Shown: positions 41,728 to 51,659, counted from the stretch's first letter. The stretch is 64,000 nucleotides of DNA from Achromobacter seleniivolatilans (GCF_030864005.1 NZ_CP132976.1:248001-312000); one strand, 5' to 3'. Notes: generated by a model from the letters alone, not told the origin. Numbers and translations: made by a program.

Positions 41728-43848
41728 ATGGATACAGCAGTGGCAGGCAAAGCAGGTGTGCGTGTGGGTTGCGATATCGGTGGCACGTTTACCGATATCG
41801 TCATGTCCATGCCGGACGGACGCATCTTCGTGAACAAGACGTCCACCACCCCCGGCAATCTGGGGCAGGCCATCGTCCAGGGGTTGGGGGCGCTGATTGA
41901 ACAGGCCGGCATCCGGCCCGGTGACATTGGCGAGATCGTGCATGGCACCACCACGGCGTCCAACACAATCCTGCAAAAGGTGGGCGCCAATACCGCGGTG
42001 CTGACAACAGAGGGCTTCCGCGATGTGCTGGAAATTGGCCGCATCCGCACACCCACCATGTTTGACCTGGCCTGGCAAAAGCCTGATCCGCTGGTGCCTC
42101 GACGCTACCGGCGCGGCATACGCGAGCGCATCGGCGCGGACGGGAAAATCGTGACGCCGCTGAAGCTTGAAGAGGTCCGCGGTGTGGTTAGAGAGTTGGC
42201 GGCCGAAGGCATCGAATCCATCGCCATCTGTTTTTTGAACAGCTATATCAACCCAGCCCACGAGATCGCCGCGCGCGATGTGATCGAAACCGAATTCCCC
42301 GGCATTCTGGTCAGTGCGTCATGTGATGTGCTGCCGGAAATCAAGGAGTACGAACGCACCAGCACCACGGTGGTCAACGCCTATATCCTGCCCGCCATGC
42401 GCACCTATTTAGCGCGGCTGAAGGCGGATCTGGCCGACATGGGCGTGACGGCATCGTTGCAGGTAATGGCTTCTAACGGCGGCATGATGGGCGTGGCCTC
42501 GGCGACTCAACGGCCAGTGTTTGCCGTGGCGTCGGGGCCTGCGGGCGGGGTGGCGGGCGCCGCCGTGATGGGCGCGTTAGGCGGCGAACACGAGCTGATC
42601 GTGTTTGATATGGGCGGCACCACCGCCAAGGCATCCATCGTGATTGATGGGGTGCCGGCCTTGACCACGGAGTACGAGTTTCGTGACGGGATCAGCGCCT
42701 CCAGCCGTTTCGTCAAGGGCGGGGGATATGTACTGAAGGTGCCGGCCATCGACATTGCAGAGGTGGGCGCGGGAGGAGGCTCCATTGCCAGCATCGATGC
42801 GGGCGGTTTGTTGTGTGTGGGGCCTGAATCCGCAGGCGCCTGGCCGGGCCCTGCCTGCTATGGCAATGGCAGCCTGCGGCCCACGGTAACGGACGCCAAT
42901 ATGGTGCTGGGCTACTTGAATCCGCATGCACTGGCCGGTGGCAGCCTGAAGGTGGACCCCCGCCTGTCGCAGCGTGCCGTGCTGGAAGACATTGGCCGTC
43001 CACTGGGCCTGAACGCGATACAGGCGGCGCACGGAATCCGCCGTGTCGCCAATGTGAACATGGCGCGCGCCATGCGGGCGGTCACCATAGAACGCGGACG
43101 CGATCCGCGTGACATGACCATGATCGCCTTCGGCGGCGGCGGTCCGCTGCATGCCGTGGATGTGGCGCGTCTGCTGGGCGTGAAACGGGTGATTGCGCCG
43201 GTCATGGCGGGCGTATTTTGCTCGGCAGGCATGCTGTCGGCTGATGCCGAACACTGCTTTGTGAAGGCGGTTCTGCGGCCGTTGGATGACTGCGACGGAG
43301 CCGCTGTGCAAGACGCGATCAACGCCTTGTGCGATCAGGGCCGGGCAGTGCTGGGCACAGAGGGATATGGCAACGATGCCGTGGACGTCCAGGTCAGCGC
43401 CGATCTGCGGTATCTGGGGCAGAGTTCGGAGCTGACCGTGCCGCTCACCGGCGGCTTTACCGATGCGGGCGTGCAGGCCGCGCTGGCGCAAGATTTCAAT
43501 GCGCTGTACGAACGCACCTTTGGCTATTGCAGCGACGAGCCCCTGGAACTGGTCAATGTGCGCGTATTCGCATACGGGCGCAGTGCACTGCGGCTGGATT
43601 TTGCGCAGAGCGGGGTGGACAGCAGCGCGCTTGCGGGCGTGAGTGGCGAGCGCCATGTCAGTTTTGATCCCGATGAAGAGCCATGCTTGGCCAGGCTGAT
43701 GCCGCGCTCGGACATGACGCCAACGCCGGTTTCCGGCCCGTTGATCATCGAGTCCTACGACACCACGATTGTCGTGCCGCCGGATGCTCGCGCCTGGTCG
43801 GACGCCATCGGCAACATCATCATCGAACTCGTTTCGGAGGCCCTATGA
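41728..43848 (+). CDS. hyuA: Hydantoinase/oxoprolinase family protein, subunit A (HyuA-like)
   Basis: A 706-residue ATP-dependent hydantoinase/5-oxoprolinase alpha-like subunit with the ASKHA fold. GCDIGGTFTDIVMSM (14-28) is the first phosphate loop and IVFDMGGTTAKASIV the second; GTTTASNTILQKVGANTAVL and EVGAGGGSIA are typical. It should hydrolyse a cyclic amide such as a hydantoin or 5-oxoproline at ATP cost, together with the next gene. AGGGGAG precedes the ATG. Its stop overlaps the hyuB-like start (ATGA). Confidence 0.88.
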   Translation: MDTAVAGKAGVRVGCDIGGTFTDIVMSMPDGRIFVNKTSTTPGNLGQAIVQGLGALIEQAGIRPGDIGEIVHGTTTASNTILQKVGANTAVLTTEGFRDVLEIGRIRTPTMFDLAWQKPDPLVPRRYRRGIRERIGADGKIVTPLKLEEVRGVVRELAAEGIESIAICFLNSYINPAHEIAARDVIETEFPGILVSASCDVLPEIKEYERTSTTVVNAYILPAMRTYLARLKADLADMGVTASLQVMASNGGMMGVASATQRPVFAVASGPAGGVAGAAVMGALGGEHELIVFDMGGTTAKASIVIDGVPALTTEYEFRDGISASSRFVKGGGYVLKVPAIDIAEVGAGGGSIASIDAGGLLCVGPESAGAWPGPACYGNGSLRPTVTDANMVLGYLNPHALAGGSLKVDPRLSQRAVLEDIGRPLGLNAIQAAHGIRRVANVNMARAMRAVTIERGRDPRDMTMIAFGGGGPLHAVDVARLLGVKRVIAPVMAGVFCSAGMLSADAEHCFVKAVLRPLDDCDGAAVQDAINALCDQGRAVLGTEGYGNDAVDVQVSADLRYLGQSSELTVPLTGGFTDAGVQAALAQDFNALYERTFGYCSDEPLELVNVRVFAYGRSALRLDFAQSGVDSSALAGVSGERHVSFDPDEEPCLARLMPRSDMTPTPVSGPLIIESYDTTIVVPPDARAWSDAIGNIIIELVSEAL

Positions 43849-45584
43849 ACGCTATTGCCATCCCGCCCGTCATCGACCCCGTCACCTTTGCGGTGGTCAA
43901 GAACGCCATGGACGCCATCGTCGACGAGGTCGCCTACACGGTGCTGCGCACAGCGCGGTCTGAAATCGTCAAAGACGTGATGGACTATTCCGCAGCGATT
44001 TGTGACCGGGACGGGCGCATGATTGCGCAGGCCAAGACGATTGCGCTGCATCTGGGCGCCATTCCCGAGGCCATGGAAGCCGTGAAAAAACGCTATGCGG
44101 CCGGCCTGAAACCGGGGGATGCCGTGATTTTGAATGACCCCTATGAAGGGGGCATGCACTTGCCAGACATCTTCATGTTCGTGCCGTTTTTCTACGGGGA
44201 CGAGATCGAGGGCTACTGCGTAGTGATCTGCCATCACACCGATGTGGGCGGACGCGTCCCGGGTTCCAATGCCAGCGATTCGACCGAAATCTACCAGGAA
44301 GGCATACGTATCCCGGTGGTCAAACTGTATGAATCAGGGCGCGTGAACGATGTGGTGGAACGCATTATCGAGCGCAACGTCCGGGTGCCGGACCGCGTGC
44401 TGGGTGATTTGCGTGCGCAGTATGCTGCGGCCAAGGTGGGCGTGCGGGAATTGACGGCCTTGTTCGACCGCTACGGCAGGGAGCGCACCCGGCTTTATTT
44501 TGCGGAACTGCTGGACTATGCCGAGCGTCTGACCCGAGAAGAAATCCGGCGCTGGCCGAAAGGCACATTTCACTTTACCGACTACATCGATGACGACGGT
44601 CTGTCGCCTGACCCGATTCCGATCAAGGTGGCGCTGACCGTGCATGAGGACCACGTCAGCGTGGACTACACCGGTTCGTCCCCCCAAGTGCGGGCGGCGA
44701 TCAATTCGACCTTGTCTTACACCAAGTCCTGCACCTACCTCAGCGTGCGCTGCGCCCTCAAGGGCGATGTGCCGAACAACGCCGGCGTGTTCCGTTGCGT
44801 TGAAATCCATGCGCCCGCAGGCACGGTGCTCAACCCGCTGGAACCTGCGGCGGTCGCCGCTCGCGCGCTGACGGGGTACCGCGTGTTCGATGCCATGCTG
44901 GGCGCGCTGGCGCAGGTGGTGCCCGACCGCATTCCGGCCGCGGGCGAAGGCGGCAACACGGTGGTGTGCCTGTCGGGCAAGAATGCCGCAGGCAAACCCT
45001 ACATCATCGTGGACATGATTTGCGGCGCCTGGGGCGGACGTCCGCAAAGCGATGGCATCGAAGCCATTACCAATGCTTCTCAAAATTTGTCCAACACGCC
45101 GGTTGAAGTGATGGAAGCCCAACACCCTGTGCGTGTCGAGGCTTATGAATTGGAGCCGGACTCCTGCGGCGCGGGGCGCTTTCGCGGAGGTTTGGGCATA
45201 CGCCGCAGTTACCGGGTCCTGGAAGACAACGTGTTGCTGCAATTGCGAGCGGACCGCATGAAGTTCCGGCCATATGGCTTGGCGGGGGGCGGGTCTGCGG
45301 CCGCAGCCATCAACCGGCTTGACCGAGAGGGCGAACCCGCAAGCCTGCTGCCCAGCAAGGTCAGCATGATGATTTCGCGAGGAGACGTGGTGACGCATAT
45401 ACAGCCTGGCGGCGGAGGGTTTGGCAAGCCATCAGAACGCGACCCGGCAGCGATCGCGCTAGACGTCTGGAACGGCAAGATCAGCGCTGAATATGTGCGC
45501 CAGCACTACGGCGCGGCTGCGGGTTCGGAGCCGGACTTTGCCGACCAGGCGGCGAGCGGCGCGTTGATGGCAGTCAGCCGATAG
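43845..45584 (+). CDS. hyuB: Hydantoinase B/oxoprolinase family protein (HyuB-like)
   Basis: A 579-residue partner of the preceding subunit. IDPVTFAVVKNAMDAIVDEV, then SAAICDRDGRMIAQAKTIAL and NDPYEGGMHLPDIFMFVPFF are the family start. The C-terminal part has RVEAYELEPDSCGAGRFRGG and the PGGGGFGKPSERDP motif. TCGGAGG lies before the ATG at 43845, which overlaps the hyuA-like stop. The two are the catalytic core. The exact amide substrate cannot be read from sequence, but the following importer suggests it is taken up from outside. Confidence 0.88.
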   Translation: MNAIAIPPVIDPVTFAVVKNAMDAIVDEVAYTVLRTARSEIVKDVMDYSAAICDRDGRMIAQAKTIALHLGAIPEAMEAVKKRYAAGLKPGDAVILNDPYEGGMHLPDIFMFVPFFYGDEIEGYCVVICHHTDVGGRVPGSNASDSTEIYQEGIRIPVVKLYESGRVNDVVERIIERNVRVPDRVLGDLRAQYAAAKVGVRELTALFDRYGRERTRLYFAELLDYAERLTREEIRRWPKGTFHFTDYIDDDGLSPDPIPIKVALTVHEDHVSVDYTGSSPQVRAAINSTLSYTKSCTYLSVRCALKGDVPNNAGVFRCVEIHAPAGTVLNPLEPAAVAARALTGYRVFDAMLGALAQVVPDRIPAAGEGGNTVVCLSGKNAAGKPYIIVDMICGAWGGRPQSDGIEAITNASQNLSNTPVEVMEAQHPVRVEAYELEPDSCGAGRFRGGLGIRRSYRVLEDNVLLQLRADRMKFRPYGLAGGGSAAAAINRLDREGEPASLLPSKVSMMISRGDVVTHIQPGGGGFGKPSERDPAAIALDVWNGKISAEYVRQHYGAAAGSEPDFADQAASGALMAVSR

Positions 45585-45638
45585 CTGGGGGCGGCCAAGG
45601 CCGCCATCCGTCACACTAATAATCAAGGGGAAAAAAAT

Positions 45639-46637
45639 ATGAATGGGTTCAACAATCAGGCTCGGCGCCTGTTCGGCGCGATGGCCGTCATGGCGGGCTT
45701 GCTGGTGGCTGGCCAGGCCGCAGGCGCCGAAGCGCTGCGTGTGCGCATGGATTTTTCGCCGTGGGGCATGCATGCGGCCATGCATCTGGCCGCCCAGAAA
45801 GGCTGGTTCGAGCAGGAAGGGTTGAAGGTTGATATCGAAGATGGCACGGGCACCATCAACACCTTGCAACTGCTGGCTGCCGGGCGCGTGGACGTGGGGC
45901 AGGTGTCGGTAGGGACGATGGCGGTTGCCATGGAGAACGGGCTGGATCTGATGGCGATCGCCGGTTTTGCGCGCACGGGCGATCTGGCGGTCATGACAGA
46001 CGCTGGCCAAAAGGTGACCGGGCCTAAAGACTTGCGGGGCAAGAAAATAGTCTGTTTCGCCACCAGCCCCTGGGTGCCGTTCATCGATCCGTTTTTGAAG
46101 GCTAACGGTATGTCGCGCAGCGACGTCAATCTGGTGATGGTGTCGCCCAGCGCCATGATCTCCACCTACGCATCGGGCAATAGCGACGCCTTCATGTCGC
46201 AGGCGCCGTTTGGCGTGCCCATGGTGGGAAAATCTCGTCCAGCTACAGCGTTGCTGCTGGAAGACAGCGGCATCAGCTTTCCAAGTTACGGGCTGGCCGC
46301 TACTCCAGATGTCATCAAGAAGCGCGGGCCGGCCTTGGCGAAATTTGTGGCTGTGCAGGTTCGCGCCTGGCAATACCTTTATGACGGCCATCTGGAAGAG
46401 GGAGTGCAAGCCATCCTGGCGCAGCGTCCGAATGCGAACCTGGACGCCGATGTACTGCGCGGCCAGCTTGAGGCCTACCGGCCATTCTTCAAAAGCCCCA
46501 CCGTCCCGGACGCGCCGTTTGGCCGTCAGTACGACAGTGATTGGGCAGCGGCCATCCAGAGCATGGAGCAGGCGGGCATGATCAAGGCCGGACGCAAGCC
46601 GTCCGACTATTACACCAACGCCCTGTTGCCCAACTGA
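45639..46637 (+). CDS. ABC transporter substrate-binding protein (NitT/TauT, SsuA/THI5-like)
   Basis: A 332-residue periplasmic binding protein with a signal peptide (about 1-30, cleavage after AAGA). The mature part begins LRVRMDFSPWGMHAAMHLAA, then KGWFEQEGLKVDIEDGTGTI and LLAAGRVDVGQVSVGTMAVA, the NMT1/SsuA pattern. It should capture the substrate for the two following transporter genes. AAGGGG precedes the ATG. A 54-bp gap separates it from hyuB, and it is probably in the same operon. Confidence 0.9.
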   Translation: MNGFNNQARRLFGAMAVMAGLLVAGQAAGAEALRVRMDFSPWGMHAAMHLAAQKGWFEQEGLKVDIEDGTGTINTLQLLAAGRVDVGQVSVGTMAVAMENGLDLMAIAGFARTGDLAVMTDAGQKVTGPKDLRGKKIVCFATSPWVPFIDPFLKANGMSRSDVNLVMVSPSAMISTYASGNSDAFMSQAPFGVPMVGKSRPATALLLEDSGISFPSYGLAATPDVIKKRGPALAKFVAVQVRAWQYLYDGHLEEGVQAILAQRPNANLDADVLRGQLEAYRPFFKSPTVPDAPFGRQYDSDWAAAIQSMEQAGMIKAGRKPSDYYTNALLPN

Positions 46638-46667
46638 ACCGGCCCACCCATGCCAGGAGAAAGTCAT

Positions 46668-47441
46668 ATGCCGGGTTTTCTGGAGTTGGATCAGGTCAAT
46701 CGGATCTATGAATCACCGCGCGGCGCCTTGCACGCCTTAAAGGACGTCAGCCTGTCCATACAAGAAGGGGAATTCATCAGCATCGTGGGACCCAGCGGTT
46801 GCGGCAAGAGCACGTTGCTCAAGTGCATTGCGGGGCTGGAACGCGCATCCAGCGGCAGCCTGACATTGCAGGGGCAGATCATTACTGAACCGCCTCGCAA
46901 TATGGGGGTTGTGTTCCAGCGCGACCTGTTGCTTGAATGGCGCAACATCCTGGACAACGTGCTGCTGGCCGCCGAGTTCCATGACCAGAAACCCCGTGAT
47001 CTGGAGCCGCGTGCGCGCGAACTGTTGGCACTGTTCGGCCTGGGCCAGTTTCTGGAGCGTTATCCCCGGGAACTGTCCGGCGGAATGCGCCAGCGCGTGT
47101 CGATCTGCCGGGCGTTGCTGCTGGACCCGCAATTGCTGCTGATGGACGAACCCTTCGGCGCGTTAGATCCGTTCACTCGCGACGAACTCAACGCCGAATT
47201 GCAACGCACCTGGCTGGCTACTGGAAAAACCGTGGTCTTCATTACGCATTCCATTGCCGAGGCCGTCTACCTGGGGACACGGGTCGTCATCATGGGGCGG
47301 GGCCCAGGGCGAATTGAAGATGTGGTGCCGATCGGTATCGAGCGGCCTCGCGGCCTGGACGTGCGGGAAACGCCCGCCTTCGTCGATTGCGTCAGGCAAA
47401 TCCGCGACACGTTTCGCGCACTGGGCATTTACAAGGGATAA
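46668..47441 (+). CDS. ABC transporter ATP-binding protein (NitT/TauT type)
   Basis: A 257-residue ATPase. Walker A GPSGCGKST (41-49), the Q-loop in VVFQRDLLLEWRNIL, signature ELSGGMRQRVSICRALL, Walker B LLLMDEPFGALDP and the H-loop ITHSIAEAVYL are complete. I chose the ATG at 46668, with AGGAG nine nt upstream; an ATG six codons earlier itself encodes that ribosome site. It powers import with the permease that follows. Confidence 0.92.
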   Translation: MPGFLELDQVNRIYESPRGALHALKDVSLSIQEGEFISIVGPSGCGKSTLLKCIAGLERASSGSLTLQGQIITEPPRNMGVVFQRDLLLEWRNILDNVLLAAEFHDQKPRDLEPRARELLALFGLGQFLERYPRELSGGMRQRVSICRALLLDPQLLLMDEPFGALDPFTRDELNAELQRTWLATGKTVVFITHSIAEAVYLGTRVVIMGRGPGRIEDVVPIGIERPRGLDVRETPAFVDCVRQIRDTFRALGIYKG

Positions 47442-47446
47442 CCGCG

Positions 47447-48223
47447 ATGAAAATGGTCTGGACCAACATTACGCGCCGCTGGGAAGTGCTGGTCACCACG
47501 ATGGTGCTGCTGCTGATCTGGGAAGGCTGTGTGCGCGTTTTCGACGTACGCGGCTTTCTGCTGCCAGCGCCCAGCAAGATCGTCGCGCAGTTTCTGGCCT
47601 CGCCCGCATATCTGCTGCGCGAAAGCGTCGATACTATGGTCACCACCTTGTTCGGTTTTGCGCTGGCGGTGGCGCTTGGCATTCTGTCGGCTATCGGCAT
47701 TGTGTATTCGCGATTTCTGGACCGCACGCTTTACGCGCTGCTGGTGGCCTTAAATGCCGTGCCGAAGGTGGCGCTTGCGCCCTTGTTCGTGATCTGGCTA
47801 GGGACAGGATCAGCGCCAAAGATCGCGATAGCAATGCTGATTGCCATCTTTCCTATCTTGATCGATACGGTGCTGGGCCTGAAGTCTGCCGACCCCGATA
47901 TGCTGGCCATGGCGCGCGTGAATCAAGCCAGCCGGGCCAAAATTCTGTGGAAAATCCGCTTTCCAAATGCCTTGCCCAGCATCTTTGCCGGTATGAAGGT
48001 GGGGATTTCTTTTGCGCTGGTAGGCACGATCGTCGGCGAATTCGTGGCGGGAGGATCGGGCCTTGGCCATGTGATCCTGGTGGCCCAAGGCAGTTTCGAC
48101 ACCCCCACGGTTTTTGTTGCACTGGCGCTGTTGTGCCTGTTGGGCGTGCTGTCGTTCAAGGCAATCGAACTGGCCGAGCGTCGGTTCCTGAGCTGGCACG
48201 CATCCCAGTTGGGGCTGCACTAG
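47447..48223 (+). CDS. ABC transporter permease (NitT/TauT type)
   Basis: A 258-residue permease with about six hydrophobic helices. The cytoplasmic coupling (EAA) loop is MARVNQASRAKILWKIRFPN-ALP. SMMVTTLFG-like and KVALAPLFVIWLGTGSAPKI segments are typical of SsuC/TauC. AAGGG lies before the chosen ATG at 47447, five bp after the ATPase stop. It is the last gene of the hydantoinase/ABC operon. Confidence 0.91.
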   Translation: MKMVWTNITRRWEVLVTTMVLLLIWEGCVRVFDVRGFLLPAPSKIVAQFLASPAYLLRESVDTMVTTLFGFALAVALGILSAIGIVYSRFLDRTLYALLVALNAVPKVALAPLFVIWLGTGSAPKIAIAMLIAIFPILIDTVLGLKSADPDMLAMARVNQASRAKILWKIRFPNALPSIFAGMKVGISFALVGTIVGEFVAGGSGLGHVILVAQGSFDTPTVFVALALLCLLGVLSFKAIELAERRFLSWHASQLGLH

Positions 48224-48274
48224 GCGGACGCCGGGCGCCGCGTTGGTCAGTCAGCCCAGCGATTGCGGCACTGC

Positions 48275-48298
48275 TATGATGGCTGGATAAATAACCAG
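48275..48298 (+). promoter_or_regulatory. LexA-like SOS box and -10-like element before the helicase gene
   Basis: CTGGATAAATAACCAG (48283-48298) keeps the CTG-N10-CAG frame and AT-rich core of the LexA box, although E. coli sites usually read CTGT...ACAG. It directly follows TATGAT (48275-48280), a -10-like hexamer, and lies 68 bp before the UvrD-like start. No good -35 was found. Confidence 0.45.
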
Positions 48299-48365
48299 TC
48301 ATTGGGCCAGGGCCGCCCGTCAGGCGCGCTTGGCTGCGCCCCGCCGGCCTATCCCCCTACGCGTC

Positions 48366-50480
48366 ATGTCCGATCAGAATTCGTCTCCTCCCAACCCGTC
48401 CCACAGCCGGCCCGATCCTCTGGCCGACCTGAACCCAGCCCAACGCGAAGCCGCCGAGTTTGGCGTTGCGGGGGCGGGTGGCGATGGCGGGCCGTTGCTG
48501 GTGATTGCCGGGGCGGGATCGGGCAAGACCAATACGCTGGCGCATCGCGTAGCGCATCTGATCCTGAATGGCGCCGACCCGCAGCGCATGCTGCTGCTGA
48601 CGTTTTCGCGCCGTGCCGCTCAAGAAATGGACCGCCGCGTGGGGTCTGTCTTGCAGCGGGTCATGAACCTGCGCGGATCGCAGCAAGCGCCATCGCTGCC
48701 GTGGGCGGGCACCTTTCACGCGATCGGGGCGCGTCTGCTGCGGGATTGCGCGCTGCGCATTGGCCTGTCGGAAGCCTTCACTATTCACGATCGTGGCGAT
48801 GCTGAAGACCTGATGGGCATGGTTCGCCATGAACAGGGGCTGTCGTCCACCAAGTCGCGCTTTCCACTTAAGGGCACCTGTCTGGCCATTTATTCGCGCG
48901 TGGTCAACAGCCAGACGCCAGTGGCCGATGTGCTGAAAACGTCTTTTCCCTGGTGCGCGCAATGGGAAGACGAACTCAAGACCCTGTTCCGTGGTTATGT
49001 CGCGGCCAAGCAAGACCAGCAAGTGCTGGATTACGACGATCTGCTGCTGTATTGGGCCGAGATGATGTCCGACCCCGGCATTGCCGCCGATGTGGGGGCG
49101 CGATTTGATCATGTGCTGGTGGACGAATATCAAGACACCAACCGATTGCAGTCGGCCATCCTGCTGGCAATGAAGCCGGATGGGCGCGGCCTGACGGTGG
49201 TGGGCGACGACGCTCAATCCATCTATTCCTTCCGTGCGGCCACGGTACGCAATATTCTGGATTTTCCGGCGCAATTTCCGCAGCCTGCCCGCGTTATTAC
49301 GCTGGATCGCAACTACCGCTCCACGCAACCCATTCTGAACGCATCCAACGCCGTCATCGGGCTGGCCACGGAGCGTTTTGCCAAAGACCTTTGGACGGAT
49401 CGAGCCTCTTCCCAATTGCCGGAACTGGTGTCGGTCAGTGACGAAGCCGGGCAGGCGCGCTGGGTGGCCGATCAGGTGTTGGCGCAGCGCGAAGGCGGCG
49501 CCACGCTGAAGTCTCAGGCGGCGCTGTTCCGCACCGCCAGCCACAGCGCGGCGCTGGAACTGGAACTGACCCGACGCAATATCCCGTTCGTGAAATTCGG
49601 CGGTCTGCGCTTTCTGGAAGCTGCGCACGTAAAGGACCTGCTGTCGTTGCTGCGCTGGGCGGAAAACCCGCGCGGACGCATGGCGGGTTTTCGGGTGGCG
49701 CAACTGATGCCAGGCATTGGCCCGGCGACTGCGGGCAAGCTGATGGACGCGATGTCGGCCTCCGCCGAACCCTTGCGGGCGCTGCGGGAGTTCAAACCGG
49801 GCGCCGCGGCGCAAGAAGAGTGGGGCGCATTTGCCGATACCTATGCGGCGTTGTGTGATCCGGCCTTGAAGTGGCCGGCCGATGTGGATCTGGCGCTGCG
49901 CTGGTACGCGGGCCAGCTTGAGCGGCTATATGATGATGCGCGTGTGCGTAAGACCGACCTGGATCAATTGGTGCGGCTGTCGGCGGGGTATCCGTCGCGG
50001 GAACGCTTTCTGACCGAACTGACCCTGGACCCCCCGGACGCCACCAGCGATGAATCGGGCGCGCCCTCGCGCGACGAGGACTACATGATTCTCTCCACCA
50101 TCCATTCCGCCAAGGGGCAGGAATGGAAGGCCGTCTATGTGCTGAACGTGGTTGATGGCTGCATTCCGTCCGACATGAGCACCGGCACGGCGGAGGAGAT
50201 CGAGGAAGAGCGCCGCTTGCTGTACGTGGCCATGACGCGGGCCAAGGAACGCTTGCAGCTGATCGTGCCGCAACGCTTCTATGTGCATCAGCAGACCGGC
50301 ATGGGCGACCGCCACGTTTATGGCTCTCGGACGCGGTACATCACGAACGCGATGTTGCCGCTGTTTGATCATCTGCCCAAGCCGCCCGATTTGCCCGATC
50401 TTCCGGGCGGCGGCCAGCCCAAACAACCGCAAGCGCCCAGTATCGATGTCACCAAGCGGGTGCGCAACCTGTTCTCCTAG
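48366..50480 (+). CDS. UvrD/Rep-family ATP-dependent DNA helicase
   Basis: A 704-residue superfamily 1A helicase. The Q motif LNPAQREAAEFG, Walker A GAGSGKT (49-55), motif Ia LLLTFSRRAAQEM, Walker B VLVDEYQDTN, motif III VVGDDAQSIYSFRAA, motif IV RNYRSTQPIL, motif V STIHSAKGQEWKAVYV and motif VI RRLLYVAMTRAKERL are all present. It unwinds DNA 3' to 5', in repair or replication restart. Two features differ from classical UvrD: the tail lacks the usual C-terminal domain, and the N-terminus carries an Asn/Pro/Ser-rich arm. The ATG at 48366 is chosen; an upstream in-frame ATG adds a low-complexity stretch. A possible SOS box precedes it. Confidence 0.88.
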   Translation: MSDQNSSPPNPSHSRPDPLADLNPAQREAAEFGVAGAGGDGGPLLVIAGAGSGKTNTLAHRVAHLILNGADPQRMLLLTFSRRAAQEMDRRVGSVLQRVMNLRGSQQAPSLPWAGTFHAIGARLLRDCALRIGLSEAFTIHDRGDAEDLMGMVRHEQGLSSTKSRFPLKGTCLAIYSRVVNSQTPVADVLKTSFPWCAQWEDELKTLFRGYVAAKQDQQVLDYDDLLLYWAEMMSDPGIAADVGARFDHVLVDEYQDTNRLQSAILLAMKPDGRGLTVVGDDAQSIYSFRAATVRNILDFPAQFPQPARVITLDRNYRSTQPILNASNAVIGLATERFAKDLWTDRASSQLPELVSVSDEAGQARWVADQVLAQREGGATLKSQAALFRTASHSAALELELTRRNIPFVKFGGLRFLEAAHVKDLLSLLRWAENPRGRMAGFRVAQLMPGIGPATAGKLMDAMSASAEPLRALREFKPGAAAQEEWGAFADTYAALCDPALKWPADVDLALRWYAGQLERLYDDARVRKTDLDQLVRLSAGYPSRERFLTELTLDPPDATSDESGAPSRDEDYMILSTIHSAKGQEWKAVYVLNVVDGCIPSDMSTGTAEEIEEERRLLYVAMTRAKERLQLIVPQRFYVHQQTGMGDRHVYGSRTRYITNAMLPLFDHLPKPPDLPDLPGGGQPKQPQAPSIDVTKRVRNLFS

Positions 50481-50545
50481 GCTGGGCTATCATCGGTCGA
50501 AATCCACAAGTTGTCCGGTAGGGATCGCATTGCCAGAGGTAGTCC

Positions 50546-51562
50546 ATGTCCGACGAAGAAAATTTTGCCGAGGCCCATAAGGGCGAAGTCGTTGCATCAA
50601 TCGCGTATGTGAACGGACGGCGCGACCGCGAAGTTCCCATCGACGAAGTGGGGCGCTATGTCAGCCAAGACCATGGCGAAAATCCCAGCATGCTGTGGAT
50701 CGGCTTGCGCAACCCCACGCCAGAATTACTGTCCAGGGTTGCTGGAGAACTCGGCGCCTGTGACAAGAACCAGGAAGAAATGCTGGAACCGCACCGGCGG
50801 CCGAAGATCATTGACTACGGCAACATGATCCTCATCGTGACCATCACGGTCGAGGTCGAGGCCGAGCGGCCAATCTTCGGCGAGACCCAGCTTTTGATCG
50901 GCAATGGTTTTTTGGTCACCGTGCGCCGCGGCGCCACGGCCGCCCACAGTCCCTTGCGTGAACGCCTGGAAGCTTCGCCAGATTTGCTCAAGCGCGGCAG
51001 CGACTACGTGGCCTCCGAAGTGCTCGATTGGATGGTGGACCGCTATGTCGCGGCGGCCGGCAAGATCGAAACGGTCGTTGAAGGCGCGGAACAGAAGCTG
51101 CTGATCCGCGGCGCCAAGGATTCCGATATCCGCAGGCTATATCGTCAACGCCGTGACCTGCTGCGCATCCACACCGTGGTGTCGCCGCTGGCGGAAATCA
51201 GCCGCCGTCTGGCGCGGGTGGAAATGTCTGCGGTAGACGAACATGCGCGGCCGTATTTTGGTGAAGTCGCCGACCGCGTATTGCGGGTGGATGAACTGTT
51301 CAATGCGCTGCGCGAGTCGCTGGCCTTCGCCTTTGAAGCCAGTCTGATGATCGGTCAGGCTGCGCAGAACGACACGACGCGGAAACTGGCATCCTGGGCC
51401 GCCATTCTGGCGGTGCCCACCGCGATTGCCGGTATCTACGGTATGAACTTTGAATTCATGCCTGAACTCAAATCCCCCTTGGGTTACCCCATAACCCTGG
51501 GCGTCATCCTGTCGGTGTGTTCCATCCTGTACTGGCGTTTCCGTAAGTCGGGCTGGCTCTAG
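50546..51562 (+). CDS. CorA/ZntB-family divalent metal ion transporter
   Basis: A 338-residue CorA-superfamily protein. A large cytoplasmic domain with coiled-coil helices (about 150-270) leads to two C-terminal transmembrane helices. The first ends in IYGMNFEFMPEL, carrying the GMN signature that forms the ion filter. Members carry Mg2+, Co2+ or Zn2+, and sequence alone does not settle which. It lies between the helicase and the nuclease-like gene with no obvious functional link. Confidence 0.88.
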   Translation: MSDEENFAEAHKGEVVASIAYVNGRRDREVPIDEVGRYVSQDHGENPSMLWIGLRNPTPELLSRVAGELGACDKNQEEMLEPHRRPKIIDYGNMILIVTITVEVEAERPIFGETQLLIGNGFLVTVRRGATAAHSPLRERLEASPDLLKRGSDYVASEVLDWMVDRYVAAAGKIETVVEGAEQKLLIRGAKDSDIRRLYRQRRDLLRIHTVVSPLAEISRRLARVEMSAVDEHARPYFGEVADRVLRVDELFNALRESLAFAFEASLMIGQAAQNDTTRKLASWAAILAVPTAIAGIYGMNFEFMPELKSPLGYPITLGVILSVCSILYWRFRKSGWL

Positions 51563-51659
51563 CAGGCGGCCGGCGGCAATGGTTTTTGGCGTAATGGCCT
51601 GCTGAAATCGGGCAGGCTTGTGGCAAACTGCCAGCGTTTTCCAACCTGGAGCCCGGACG

